A stretch of DNA of 64,000 bases, taken from NCBI GenBank assembly GCA_036172665.1, contig CM069877.1, forward strand, positions 12,792,501-12,856,500, written 5' to 3'. Below the pieces are notes generated by a model. That model did no database searches. It was given only the letters and a program-made list of their open reading frames with translations, and was not told the origin of the DNA. This DNA comes from Prosopocoilus inquinatus. Its lineage: Eukaryota > Arthropoda > Insecta > Coleoptera > Lucanidae. This document shows, piece by piece, positions 30,490 through 45,400 of the stretch (positions are counted from its first letter, which is position 1; every line of letters starts with the position of its first letter). Made by a program: the position numbers and the translations under genes.

Positions 30490-33400
30490 CTGAAATTCAA
30501 AAAATTTAATATCTATATAAAAAGTAATTGAAATTTAAAAAAAAAAAACGTTTTATTTTCCTTACCGAGTAGAAAAGAGCCATGTCGATGTCGAAAAAAT
30601 CGAACGCCGTGAATTTAAAGTTCCAATGCATGATTTGTTTCCCAAAAGAATATATCTGAAACGCAAATACAGCCACTCAATGTACAGGGTGTCTTTTAGA
30701 AAATGTGAAAAGAAGAAAAAATCCTGTAATAACGCGGGTGACAGCTAGAGCAAGTCGCAAATCGCCAATCAAATTTGCGTCTTTTACAATAATGCTGACG
30801 ATTTTGTTTAAACGCCCTCTTGTGATAGAAAATATTAATGTTTTCTGCACTTACTTCGGAAGAGATCTCTGGTTCGAATCTGTTTTCCATTTTGTAAATT
30901 ATTTCGCCCGCCATACTTGCCTGTAAGTTAAGAAAAAGAAATGTATACAGGGTTAAAACTAATTAAAGGGCCCACTGTATGGGGGTCTCGTAAACTATAA
31001 GAGATACAAAGATGGTTAAATTATCGAAAAGTTGCACTATCTTGAGGTCTAAAAAAATATGCAAAAATATCTATTCTATTTTCATTTGTTTTTGAAATGT
31101 CTTTAAAAAACTGAAAATTGTCTTTTTTGAAAATCTCGAATATCTTCTTTATTTCTTAAGATATCATAAAATTCGGTGTTTTTATATTAAATTCGATGGA
31201 CAACCTAATGCAATTCGAACAAATAGGTTAGGTTTGACAGTTTCGTAGATAGGACTGTCAACTGTTTCTTTTCTTGTCGACGCTACCTTAGATATTCACA
31301 GTACGTGATGAAGTAATAATTTTTGAATACGACCATATGAACATTATACTTTTGTTTTGAAACAAAATATTAGGTTACTAAGAATTTGTGTTAAAAAGTA
31401 TTTTTTTTACGTAATTATGTAAATAAGTACCGTAATTGAATGAGGTTTATTAATTTAATAATAATTTTAGTTCTGAATGTTTACACGCATCCGCCTACTA
31501 GATATATTCTTTTTCAAAAACATATGTAGTATCATGATATTTTGTTTTAAAACAAAAGCATAAGTGTGTCATATGGTCGTATTCAGATTTTGTTTTTGTG
31601 TCACGTGGTATGAATACCCAAGGTAGCGCCCATAAGAAAAAAGATTGTTGACAGTCGTATCTGCGAAACTGTCAATCCTAACCTATTTCTTCGGACTCTA
31701 TTAGATTGCTCATCGAATTTAACATAAAATTGTCAAATTTTGTGATTCTATTTTGATAAATAAGGAAGATATTCGAGATTTTCGAAAATTAGAATTAGAA
31801 AAATAGCACAACTTTTTTTTGCAATTTAACCGTCTTTGTATCTTTTGTAGTTTACGAGATCCCCATGGTGGTCCTTTAGTTTACTTGTAACTCTGTATAC
31901 AGGGTGATTCATATTGAGTGTAACAAACTTTGACATTTTGCTGGGGAGGTCTTTTTAAGTGAATAATGTTATATGATCCTAAGTTCTATTTCACCTCGTT
32001 ATACCATGCGATCAACGGAATTTATAGTTAGAGCAGGCTGTGATATTTTCCAAAAAGTTGGCAACACAGGCTTACAGTTTGAAATTTAAAATTTTAAGCC
32101 TCAGGATTGTGACATTTACTTATCTTTTTAATGACTGATAATAAACGGATTTGTCTTGTGGACCGACTTCCCTGACCCTAATATTCTAAAAAAGGGTTTA
32201 AACCAGCATCCGTACAAAATAAAATAAGAAAATAAAAATTGTATAAAACACTAGCATAACCTCAAATATGACAACTGTCAACTTATTACTTATGCCTCAT
32301 TGTATCCAACCAGGCAGCATAAAATAGCACCAACCACAGCCTTCCCTAATTATGAATTCCATTGATCACCCGGTATAATTACAACAGATCAAAGTTTTAT
32401 TGGTATAGCAACAATTATTATTAATTAATTAATTATTTTTTTAATTTTAATGGAAGGTGAATTGCTTTCACAAATAAATTTTCGGAATAAATCACGATTT
32501 AAAAATTTATTTTGAAAACCGTGGATGAATTGGCATTTTCCGTTTTGCATTCGTAAATTTCCACCACGGTTGTAAAAAAAAAATGATAATAAATCAACTA
32601 ACCTCATTTTTTACCATTGAACAAACCAAAGCCAAAGCAAACAGCTGCGTCAACTTAAAGAGGGCCCACACCCCCGTCGTGCTGGTGTTGTACAAATTCG
32701 CATCCGGCTCCTCCAAGTAAATCTTCACGCACCCGTCGAAGCAATAGAACCCGAGGGTGGTAAAATTAATGAAATTGTTGGCCACATCCAGCAGGATGGG
32801 CAATCCGAAAGATTGGTTCAGGAGTCTTCCGACGTGGCAGAGTTGGGAGTGTATCTTGCGCACCTCCACCAGCCTGAGCAGGCACATCCTCATCTGCAAC
32901 TCGTTCATGAGTGGGTAGATTTTGAAGGTCTGGGTGAGCGTGAATTTTTTCTTTCGCCTGAGCTGGTGAAGTTCGGCGTTTAAAATCGAGAAGCGCTGGC
33001 GTAACAAGAGGGCGTAGCAAACGAACTGGCACTCCATCAGACCATTGACGACCATCGGGACGTAACACATCAAGAAGCAGTAAGTCGACAGGGTGCCAAC
33101 TTGTCTTAGAAACATGCTGCAGTTCATGTATTCCAACGCGGAGAAAATTAGAGTGACGAAAAGAACGGAGGCTAAAAGAAAAAAAAAAAAAGAGTTCAAG
33201 ATCTTTTTGACAAGGGTGTACCTCCAAGTACCAGCTCACCTAATATTAAGTTTCTGGCGTTTGCGTAGTCGATCTTTAGGTTCTGGTGTAAAATCTTCAG
33301 GTCGATTAAAGCTATTTCTTTGATGGCGTGGATGAGGGTTTTCTGATGGTAGCTTTGGGTGAAGACCGCGGTCATCATCACCACCACTGAACCGTACAGT

Positions 33401-36400
33401 TGGTACATGTCTATGGTGCTAGCTATCTTGCTGGTTTCGGTTAAGTGTATTTCGGCTCTTTCTTCGACGGCAAATACGTAATAACCTAAAAGTTTTTTGC
33501 ACAAAAGCAAAAACGAAACAGAAGAAATACGATGGCCAAAAATGATATCGGAATAGGATTTTACTAAGACTGTGACATTGGAAAAGTTCATCAAGCTGGT
33601 TTTGATTTCTTGATGAAAGAAGATAGAGAGGAATTAATAGGCATCACAGGAAGGCATAAATTCCGCCGAACCTTCCTCCATTCTAAGCGGCACGCCCTTT
33701 GTTTTGACCGTCAATTATCACCCCTATTCCAGTCGCATGGACGTTAAACGGATTTATTTTTGACGGACAATTGTCAAGCAATTGCAGACACGGTTGCCAG
33801 ATTGAGCGAAATTCTACCATTTCAGACTTGTTTGGCGTTTAAATATTTTATTTGGCTCCTGGCGCCTGATTTGGGATATTTCTGTTGTTATATCGAAAAA
33901 TATCGATATATTTTGAAAGAAACTTTCGATATACAGGGTGCCCAAACAGGCGTTCTCGGGCTATATCTCGACAACTACTGCAGATACAAAAAAAGTTTCA
34001 AAACATTTTCGTTTTAGAATTTAGAGGTTTACAACTTAAAATTACTTTCAATAAATGAGTCACTAATTCTAGGCACATTACTATTTATGTTAGCTAGAGA
34101 AATGTTAATTTCTTGAATTAATTTTTCCCATGTAGCTATTTCTTCACCATAAACTAATTGCCTTAGATGTCTCTCTCTTAGATGTAATTAATAATCAAGA
34201 TGATAGCTCAGAAATAAAAGCGGATTGGCTAATACTACTAATAATAATAATTCCACAATAATCGCCGAGGGTATTTTTTTTTACTTCTCAAAAGTTTAAA
34301 TTTGTTATATCTTAGAAAGAAAGCAGATTGGATGTACATTTGTATATATTTTCTTACTTAAAATGACCTCACCTATCACCGGTTACCCTTTGGCACACAT
34401 GTCATATATCACCCTGTATAAGTAGGTAGATCTAAACGAAGAAATAAATTTAGAAACAAATTGCTTTAAATTTGGAAGCACTTTTGTATCCAAAAATTTG
34501 TAAAATCAACTAAGTTCCCTTCCTTATATTTGTCCTTGATTTGATCGTTAACTTGAAGATCAATAATTACCTTTTGAAACCAACTTGAAACGTCGGCAAC
34601 GTTGCAGTCAGATGGATTTTGAAACAGCCGAATTTTCTTTGAATTCAAAATTTTATGTACACATATACTTACTTCATTTTTATCAAATTTTATTGCAAAT
34701 CGTTTTTAATTGCAGTGAAAACCTCGAGCATCCTCTGTACAGCTGTTTCAGCCCTGCTTAGGGCGTCGTCGCTGTTTTATCTATTCATTTTTATCATTTT
34801 TAAGAATTAAGAATTCTTTTTCCAAAAAAGGTTTTCATGTTTTTTGATTTTTTTTTCAATTTTCGATATACATTTTTAAAAATCAAATGCCATCGCCCGA
34901 AAAATCAATATTTGTCAAAAACCGTCACCGGGCCGAGTCTCGCCCGCCTACGCCTCTGGATTGTAGTAATCGGTCGATATACGGAAATATCGATTGTATT
35001 TGTACCGATATATCGAATGTATCGATATATGGTTAACGATATGTCAAATGAAATGAGTCGATATATCGATATACGATTTTCTTGCCATCCCTAATGACGA
35101 GAATACTTCGTGTATTGTTTCCTTTTGTTTTTTCCTGTTCATTTCATTTTTTTTCCATTCTCTTTTTCTTGTTTTAAAGTGTTGATGTTTTGCATTTTAT
35201 TCACGGTTCGTTTGTTTTATCTTTTGTCTTTTTATTTCCTGCCAGTTTCTTGACTTGCGAAAAGTTATGGCCGGAGAATCGCCGTTTTTTCATTTATTAA
35301 TTTTTTTTTGTCTGTCAGTTCTTCTTTTGTTCATTTTTCTGTTTTTCATATTTTTCTTCTTTCTAATCGACTTAGTTTTTCGCATTTTATTGTCCGACTC
35401 CTTTTCACAGTTATTTTATTTCCTACGAGTTTCCTTTGTTCTTATTTGCAAAATTATCGTCGATTTTCATTTTTTTTGTCCATTTCAGTATGTCTTTCTC
35501 TCTTTACGCTCTCTTTTGTTTAATTTCATCAAATTGATTTTTTTGCATTTGGTTTACTGACGGACTGACGTTTTTTTTACAATTATTGTGTTTTGTTTTC
35601 TACTAGTTTTTCCGTCTAGAGATTCGTTTGTTTTTTGTTCAACTTACGTCCGATTTCTTCACCTCCTGACAAACTTATCTGCCAGGTATTATCCTTGGAA
35701 ACCATTGTATCGATAATAGTTTCCGGGCATACTACCTGACAGATAAATTTATCCGCATGTGTAGAAATCGGGCCTTAGGGCCGGTATTTCAGTCACAGCT
35801 TAACTTTAAGCTTCACTTTATTCACATGTCTACAGTTATTAAGACAATAAAGACAATTGTTTCTATGGGAATAAACCAAAGCTTAAAAATTAATCCACGA
35901 ATGAAATACCGGCCCTTAGACATCAATTTTGTTTTATTTTTCTGTTCTTCGTGCTTTCACACAATGGTTTGTCGATTTGATTGATCGAATTGATTGATCA
36001 GCTTCTTCGTAGTTCATCGTTTTTCATTTGTTTTTTGTGTCCATCGCAGTTGTGATCTTTTGTTTTACGTACTGCATTTCGTCGTTCGTTCCTTTTTACA
36101 GTTCGCATTTATTTTCTGCGAACTTTTTGATTCGTCCGAGAAACTGTTGCTCTATTGTTCGGCTTGGTGTTGTCGATCTTCTTTCGTTTTTCGCTTCGCG
36201 CCTTGTATTTCGTCGCTGTTTCGTTCATTTCTCTTCTTTGCAAGTTATTCTTTTTATTTGTTATGAATTTTGATATCCTAAATCGGCGATTTTTTATTTG
36301 CTCTCCTTTTGATTTTGTTGTTTTATTATTACAAAAAAATTTACATATTTTCTATTTCTGAGCCGTACAGTTGGTACATGTCTACGCTGCTGGCTATCTT

Positions 36401-39400
36401 GCTGGTTTCGGTTAAGTATATTTCGGCTTTCTTCGACGGCAAATACGTAATAACCTAAAAGTTTTTTGCACAAAAGCAAAAAAGAAACAGAAGAAATACG
36501 ATGGCCAAAAATGATATCGGAATAGGATTTTACTAAGACTGTGACATCGGAAAAGTTCATCAAGCTGGTTTTGATTTCTTGATGAAAGAAGATAGAGAGG
36601 AATTAAGAGGCATCACAGGAAGGCATAAATTCCGCCGAACCTTCCTCCTTCTAAGCGGCACGCCCTTTGTTTTGACCGTCAATTATCACCGCTATTCCAG
36701 TCGCATGGACGTTAAACGGATTTTTTTTTTGACGGACAATTGTCAAGCAATTGCAGACACGGTTGCCAGATTGAGCGAAATTCTACCATTTCAGACTTGT
36801 TTGGCGTTTAAATATTTTTTTGGCTACTGGCGCCTGATTTGGGATATTTTTGTTGTTATATCGAAAAATATCGATATATTTTGAAAGAAACTTTCGATAT
36901 ACAGGGTGCCCAAACAGGCGTTCTCGGGCTATATCTCGACAACTGCTGCAGATACAAAAAAAGTTTCAAAACATTTTCGTTTTAGAATTTAGAGGTTTAC
37001 AACTTAAAATTACTTTCAATAAATGAGTCACTAGTTCTAGGCACATTACTATTTATGTTAGCTAGAGAATTGTTAATTTCTTGAATTAATTTTTCCCATG
37101 TAGCTATTTCTTCACTATAAAGTAATTGCTTTAGATGTCTCCAAAAGTAATTAATAATCAAGGGGATAGCTCAGAAATAAAAGCTGATTGGATAATACTA
37201 CTAATAATAATAATTCCACAATAATCGCCGAGGGTATTTTTTTTTTAATTCTCAAAAGTTTAAATTTGTTATATCTTAGAAAGAAAGCAGATTGGATGTA
37301 TATTTGTATATATTTTCTTACTTAAAATGACCTCACCTATCACCGGTTACCCTTTGGCACACACCCTGTATAAGCAGGTAGATCTAAACGAAGAAATACA
37401 TTTAGAAACAAATTGCTTTAAATTTGGAAGCACTTTTATATCCAAAAATTTGTAAAATCAACTAAGTTCCCTTCCTTATATTTGTCCTTGATTTGATCGT
37501 TAACTTGAAGATCAATAATTACCTTTTGAAAACAACTTGAAACGTCGGCAACGTTGCAGTCAGATGGATTTTGAAACAGCCGAATTTTCTTTGAATTCAA
37601 CATTTTAAATATACATGTATTTACTTCATTTTTATCAAATTTTGTTGCCAATCGTTTTTAATTGCAGTGAAAACCTCGAGCAGCCTCTGTACAGCTGTCT
37701 CAGCCCTGCTTAGGGCGTCGTCGCTGTTTTATCTATTCATTTTTATCATTTTTAAGAATTAAAAATTCTTTTTCCAAAAAAGCTCTTCATATTTTTTGAA
37801 TTTTTTTTTCAATTTTCGATATACATTTTTAAAAATCAAACGCCATCGCTCGAAAAATCTATATTTGTCAAAAACCGTCGCCGGGCCGAGTCTCTCCCGC
37901 CTACGCCTCTGGATTGTAGTAATCGGTCGATATATGGAAATATCGATTGTATTTGTACCGATATATCGAATGTATCGATATATGGTTAACGATATATCAA
38001 ATCAAATGAGTCGATATATCGATATACAATTTTTTTTGTCATCCCTAATGACGAGAATACTTCGTGTATTGTTTCCTTTTGTTTTTTCTTGTTCATTTCT
38101 TTTTTTTTCCATTCTCTTTTTCTTGTTTTAAAGTGTTGATGTTTTGCATTTTATTCACGGTTCGTTTGTTTTATCTTTTGTCTTTTGATTTCCTGCCAGT
38201 TTCTTGACTTGCGAAAAGTTATGGCCGGAGAATCGCCATTTTTTCATTTATTTTTTATTTTGTCTGTCAGTTCTTCTGTTGTTCATTTTTCTGTTTTTCA
38301 TATTTTTCTTCTTTCTAATCGACTTAGTTTTTCGCATTTTATTGTTCGACTCCTTTTCACAGTTATTTTATTTCCTACGAGTTTCCTTTGTTCTTATTTG
38401 CAAAATTATCGTCGATTTTCATTTTTTTGTCCATTTCAGTATGTCTTTCTCTCTTTACGCTCTCTTTTGTTTAATTTCATCAAATTGATTTTTTTGCATT
38501 TGGTTTACTGACGGACTGACGTTTTTTTTACAATTATCGTGTTTTGTTGTCTACTAGTTTTTCCGTCTAGAGATTCGTTTGTTTCTTGTTCCACTTATGT
38601 CCGATTTCTTCACCTCCTGACAAACTTATCTGCCAGGTATTATCCTTGGAAACCATTGTATCGATAATACTTTCCGAGGATACTACCTGACAGATAAATT
38701 TATCCGCAGGTGAAGAAATCGGGCCTTAGGGCCGGTATTTCAGTCACAGCTTAACTTTAAACTTCACTTTATTCACATGTCTACAGTTATTAAGACAATA
38801 AAGACAATTGTTTCTATGGGAATAAACCAAAGCTTAAAAATTAATCCACGAATGAAATACCGGCCCTTAGACATCAATTTTTTGTTTTTCTGTTCTTCGT
38901 GCTTTCACACAATGGTTTGTCGATTTGATTGATCGATTGATTAATCAGCTTCTTCGCAGTTCATCGTTTTTCATTTGTTTTTGTGTCCGTCGCAGTTGTG
39001 ATCTTTTGTTTTACGCACTGCATTTCGTCGTTCGTTTCTTTTTACAGTTCGCATTTATTTTCTGCGAACTTTTTGATTCGTCCGAAAAACTGTTGCTCAA
39101 TTGTTCGGCTTGGTGTTGTTGATCTTCTTTTGTTTTTCACTTCGCGCCTTGTATTTCGTCGCTGTTTCGTTCATTTCTCTTCTTTGCAAGTTATTCTTTT
39201 TATTTGTTATGAATTTTGATATCCGAAATAGGCGATTTTTTATTTGCTTTCCTTTTGATTTTGTTGTTTTATTATTACAAAAAATTTACATTTTTTCTAT
39301 TTCTGAACCGTACAGTTGGTACATGTTTATGGTGCTGGCTATCTTGCTGGTTTCGGTTAAGTGTATTTCGGCTCTCTCTTCGACGGCAAATACGTAATAA

Positions 39401-42400
39401 CCTAAAAGTTTTTTGCACAAAAGCAAAAAAGAAACAGAAGAATTACGATGGCCAAAAATTATATCGGAATAGGATTTTACTAAGACTGTGACATTGGAAA
39501 AGTTCATCAAGCTGGTTTTGATTTCTTGATGAAAGAAGATAGAGAGGAATTAATAGGCATCACAGGAAGGCATAAATTCCGCCGAACCTTCCTCCATTCT
39601 AAGCGGCACGCCCTTTGTTTTGACCGTCAATTATCACCGCTATTCCAGTCGCATGGACGTTAAACGGATTTTTTTTTGACGGACAATTGTCAAGCAATTG
39701 CAGACACGGTTGCCAGATTTGGCAAAATTCTACCATTTCAGACTTGTTTGGCGTTTAAATATTTTATTTGGCTCCTGGCGCCTGATTTGGATATTTTTGT
39801 TGTTATATCGAAAAATATCGATATATTTTGAAAGAAACTTTCGATATACAGGGTGTCCAAACAAGCGTTCTCGGGCTATATCTGGACAACTGCTGCAGAT
39901 ACCAAAAAAGTTTCAAAACATTTTCGTTTTAGAATTTAGAGGTTTACAACTTAAAATTACTTTCAATAAATGAGTCACTAGTTCTAGGCACATTACTATT
40001 TATGTTAGCTAGAGAATTGTTAATTTCTTGAATTAATTTTTCCCATGTAGCTATTTCTTCACCATAAACTAATTGCTTTAGATGTCTCCAAAAGTAATTA
40101 ATAATCAAGGGGATAGCTCAGAAATAAAAGCAGATTGGATAATACTACTAATAATAATAATTCCACAATAATCGCCGAGGTTATTTTTTTTTACTTCTCA
40201 AAAGTTTAAATTTGTTATATCTTAGAAAGAAAGCAGATTGGATGTATATTTGTATATATTTTCTTACTTAAAATGACCTCACCTATCACCGGTTACCCTT
40301 TGGCACACACCCTGTATAAGCAGGTAGATCGAAACGAAGAAATACATTTAGAAACAAATTGCTTTAAATTTGGAAGCACTTTTATATCCAAAAATTTGTA
40401 AAATCAACTAAGTTCCCTTCCTTATATTTGTCCTTGATTTGATCGTTAACTTGAAGATCAATAATTACCTTTTGAAAACAACTTGAAACGTCGGCAACGT
40501 TGCAGTCAGATGGATTTTGAAACAGCCGAATTTTCTTTGAATTCAACATTTTAAATATACATGTATTTACTTCATTTTTATCAAATTTTGTTGCCAATCG
40601 TTTTTAATTGCAGTGAAAACCTCGAGCAGCCTCTGTACAGCTGTCTCAGCCCTGCTTAGGGCGTCGTCGCTGTTTTATCTATTCATTTTTATCATTTTTA
40701 AGAATTAAAAATTCTTTTTCCAAAAAAGCTCTTCATATTTTTTGAATTTTTTTTTCAATTTTCGATATACATTTTTAAAAATCAAACGCCATCGCTCGAA
40801 AAATCTATATTTGTCAAAAACCGTCGCCGGGCCGAGTCTCTCCCGCCTACGCCTCTGGATTGTAGTAATCGGTCGATATATGGAAATATCGATTGTATTT
40901 GTACCGATATATCGAATGTATCGATATATGGTTAACGATATATCAAATCAAATGAGTCGATATATCGATATACAATTTTTTTTGCCATCCCTAATGACGA
41001 GAATACTTCGTGTATTGTTTCCTTTTGTTTTTTCTTGTTCATTTCATTTTTTTTCCATTCTCTTTTTCTTGTTTTAAAGTGTCGATGTTTTGCATTTTAT
41101 TCACGGTTCGTTTGTTTTATCTTTTGTCTTTTCATTTCCTGCCAGTTTCTTGACTTGCGAAAAGTTATGGCCGGAGAATCGCCGTTTTTTCATTTTTTAT
41201 TTTTTTTTGTCTGTCAGTTCTTCTTTTGTTCATTTTTCTATTTTTCATATTTTTCTTCTTTCTAATCGACTTAGTTTTTCGCATTTTATTGTCCGACTCC
41301 TTTTCACAGTTATTTTATTTCCTGCGAGTTTCCTTTTTCTTATTTGCAAAATTATCGTCGATTTTCATTTTTTTTGTCCATTTCAGTATGTCTTTCTCTC
41401 TTTACGCTCTCTTTTGTTTAATTTCATCAAATTGATTTTTTTTGCATTTGGTTTACTGACGGACTGACGTTTTTTTTACAATTATTGTGTTTTGTTTTCT
41501 ACTAGTTTTTCCGTCTAGAGATTCATTTGTTTTTTGTTCAACTTAGTGCCCGTATTTCAGTCACGGAATAACTTTAAAATTAAAAACTGTTGCGTTATTG
41601 TTTGGCTTGGTGTTGTCGATCTTCTTTTGTTTTTCATTTCGCGCCTTGTATTTCGTTTCTTTCATTTCTCTTTTGTTTCTTATTTCTTTGCAGGTTATTT
41701 TTTTTATTCGTCATGATTTTTGATATTCTGAATTGGCGATTTTTTATTTGTTTTTGAAATTTGTTGTTTGTATGTTGTTTTATTATTACAAAAGAAATAC
41801 ATTTTATTTATTTCGTGCTGCTAATATTTCAAATAATGTAATACAATTAATTAATATCAATTTTTTGCACATCGAAGTTTGGCGTAATTGGACTACTTTT
41901 TGTAATATGTTTGGCTATACTTTTCAAGAAAAATCTGACAACCCTGATTGCCCTGATTGCAATGTTTTGTTCATCCTCAAACGCGACATAACCTAAAAAA
42001 ACTAACCCGTCGAGAAAATCTAACTCCAAAACCACGAAGAAAGATGAAAAAAAAAACAAGTACGGCTTCCTAATTGTTTATAGTTAACGTTTAAAATAAT
42101 GAAAATTTAAACAATTGAAGAAAAAAATTTCGGAAATTTTAATGTTCGAATTTGAAACTGTCTCGACTTTCCAAATATTTGTTTTTAATTTTTTCCGACT
42201 CGTTTCATTTCTTTAATTAATGCCTTCCATTGCTTCAGATCTTCAACGATGTTGATCAGCAATCGTTTTTTTTTTTTAATTTAATTTAACCTTACAATTT
42301 AATTTTTCTTTACTTAATAATTGAAGCAAATTATTTTCGATTTTTTTTTGTTCTCGATTCTCTTTCCGAAACGTGAATTGCCATTTGTTTTCCAATTTTC

Positions 42401-45400
42401 TCGTTTCTCATTTTTTTCGACCCCTTTCTTCTGTCAGATCGGGTGAGGTTGCTTTTCAATTATTTCGACACGATTTTTTTTTTGATTGATTCAAATGCAG
42501 ACTATTCTAAGTGAGGAGTACTATTTTTTTTGTTCTCTTTGTTTCGTTTAATTCGTTTTGCATTTGTTTTTGGGGCAGCAATTTGTAGAATACGTGCAGT
42601 TTTGCCGTTTTTAGTGAAAATAAAAAAAAAGCTGCGTAACTTGAATGATGCAGCACCGCAGTTAAAGATTTTCAACTGTTTTGGCTTTCATTTGTTTCTT
42701 ATTTCGTTTTTGTTTTATTTGTATTTATTTTTTGCTGGACTCTCATTTCGTTAGCTGCATTTGTTTCGATCTGCAGCTGTTTTGATTTTCAATTATTTAT
42801 TTAATTGTTTCTTACTTTCAGATCCGATTATGTTTTTTTTTTCAGTTCGATTCTCTTTTGTTCACCAATTTCTGTGTTGCTGAAAATATCTGTTTTCTTC
42901 AGTTTCGTAAATTTGTTTACGATTTTCATTTGTTTTGTGCTTCGGTAATTTTTTGATTTTTATAAACATCGTTCCTTTTATTTTTAGTGTTTCATCAGGT
43001 GCAATTGTTTTTTTTTAACATTGAGTTTTAAAGTTTTATTTTTTTTTATCTGGGTTGAGTTTCTTTTGTTTGATCTTTTTATTTTTAGTGTTTTATAAGC
43101 TGCAGTTGTTTTTTAACTGTGGCTTTTGGAATTTTACTTTTTTAGTGTTTTAAGAGCTGCAATTGTTTTTCTTTAACTTTGACATTTAAAGTTGTACTTT
43201 TACTTTTTTTATCTGGGTTGGGTTGACTCGAGTTGATTTCAATTGAGTTCGCTTTGCTCTGGTTGAGTTTACTCCCCTCAGCATTTGTTCTTTTTGAAAT
43301 TTTGAGTTTTAATTCTTCATGAGTTATACATATTTAATTAAATTTCTTAATTTTCACTTTTTAGTTTTTTGAATTTTAAATTTCGGATTTTGGTTTATTT
43401 GTGTGTGGTCCTTGTTTTTTTCTTGTTAATTGTAATTGTTTTTTTTTTAATTTCTCATGCTTCAATATATTTTTTTTATTTTTAGCGTTTTATGTGCTGC
43501 AACTGTTTTGTCAACTTCGACTTTTAGAGTTTTACGTTTTACGTTTTATTTTTTTAATCTGGGTTGAGATGAGTTGAGTTGATTTGGATTGACTTCGCTT
43601 TGTTGTGATTGAGTTCACTCCCCTTAGCCATTGTCCTTTTTTAAATTTTGAGTTTTAAGTTTTTGTGAGTTGTAGATACTTAATTAACTTCCTTAATTTT
43701 TATTTTTCAGTTTTTTGAGTTTTGAATTTCGAATTTTGGTTTATTTGTGTGTGGTCTTTGTTAATTGTAACTATTTTTTAATTTTTCATGCTTCAATAAT
43801 TTTTTGATTTTTAGTGTTTTAAGTTGTAAATATTTAATTAACATTCTTAATCTTTCTTTCTTTTCAATTTTTTGAGTTTTGAATTTCGAAATTTGGTTTA
43901 TCTGTGTGTGGTCTTTGTTTTTTTTCTTATTAGTTGTAATAATTTTTTAATTTTTCATGCTTTAATATTTTTTTGATTTTTACTGTTTTATGTGCTGCAT
44001 TTTTTTAATTTTGACTTTTAGTGTTTTACTTTCTTTATTTATTGAGTTTCCTTTCCTTATTCTTTTCATTTCTAGTGATTTATGAACTGCAATTATTTTT
44101 TTAATTTTCACATTTAGAGTTTTACTTTTTACTTAACTTTGACTTTTAGAGTTTTACTTTTTATTTTATTTTTTCTGGTTTGAGTTGATTTCGATTGAAT
44201 TCGCTTTATTTTGAATGAGTTCAATCCCCTTAGTCATTGTCCTCTTTGAAATTGTGTTTTAATTTTTTTTGAGTTACAGATATTTAATTAAATTTCCTGA
44301 TATTCACAATTTAGTTTATTGAGTTTTAAATTTCGAATTTTGGTTTATTTATTTGTGTGTGGTCTTTGTTTTTTCCTGTTAGTTGTAATTATTTTTTTTT
44401 TAATTTCATGCTTCAACAATTTCTTGGTTTTTAGTGTATTATGTACTGCAATTATTTTTTTTAACTAACTTTTAGAGTTTTACTTCTTTTTATCTGGATT
44501 GTGTTTCTTTTGCTCATTCTTTTATTTTTAATGTTTTATGAACTGCAATTGTTTCTTTTTAACTTTGATTTTTAGAGTTTTACGCTTTATTTTTTTAAAC
44601 TAGGTTGAGTTGAGTTGGATTGATTTCGACTAAGTTCGGTTTGCTCTGATTGAGTTCACTTCCCTCAGCCTTTGTGGTTTTTGAAATTTTGAGTTTTAAT
44701 TTTTTCTGAGTTGTTGATATTTAATTACCTTTCTTAATTTTTACTTTTCAGTTTCTTGAGTTTTGAATTTCGAATTTTGATTTATTTGTGTGTGGTATGC
44801 TTTTTCCTGTTAGTTGTAATTGTTTCTTTTTTTTTAATTTTCATGCTTCGACAATTTCTTGATTTTTAGTGTTTTATGTACTGCAATTACTTTTTTTAAC
44901 TTTAACTTTTAGAGTTTTACTTCTTTTTATCTGGGTTGAGTCTCTTATTCTTTTCATTTTTAGTGTTTTATAAACCGCAATTGTTTTTTTTTAACTTTGA
45001 CTTTTAGAGTTTTACGCTTTATTTTTTTAATCTAGATTGAGTTGAGTTGGGTTGATTTCGATAGAGTTTACTTTGCTCTAGTTGAGTTCACTCCCGTTAG
45101 CCACTGTTCTTTTTGAAATTTTGAGTTTTAATTTTTTCTGAGTTGTTGGTATTTAATTAACTTTCTTAATTTTTACTTTTCAATTTTTTGAGTTTTGAAT
45201 TTCGAATTTTGGTTTATTTATGTGTGGTCTTTGCTTTTTCCTGTTGGTTGTAATTGTTTTTTTTTTTTTTTAATTATTCATGCTTCAACAATTTTTTGAT
45301 TTTTAGTGTTTTATGTACTGCAATTATTTTTTTTAACTTTGACTTTTAGAGTTTTACGTTTTATTTTTTTAATCTGGATTGAGTTGATTTCGATTGATTC

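Larger units (their letters stand above)
33392..41810. repeat. Large tandem triplication, units ~2.95 kb, inside Gr gene A intron 1
   Basis: The landmark CCGTACAGTTGGTACATG occurs at about 33392, 36363 and 39308, and all sequence between is collinear in the three units. Units 2 and 3 resemble each other more than unit 1, so 2 and 3 arose last. Unit 3 is shortened after about 41545, having lost roughly 370 bp of unit-end sequence. Each unit starts with the first ~95 bp of Gr exon 2 and its acceptor, then carries interspersed repeats, a TATCGAT-rich block, a T-rich block and MITEs. No other gene is seen in the units. Confidence 0.93.

Noticed and set aside
34466..34648. 60-70 residue minus-strand frame repeated in the units (also 37436-37651, 40382-40597)
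   Set aside because: Conserved only because the units are recent duplicates; no family recognised and no independent support, so not called a gene.
36294..36563. 89-residue frame starting MMNFSDVTVLVKSYSDIIFG as an independent Gr gene start
   Set aside because: The first ~35 residues are intron sequence read through the acceptor; only GYYVFAVEE onward is exon, and the copy is truncated.
35255..41467. Repeated 90-125 residue Phe/Leu-rich frames that look like membrane proteins
   Set aside because: They come from T-rich repeat DNA present in each array unit; frames overlap one another and differ by indels between units.
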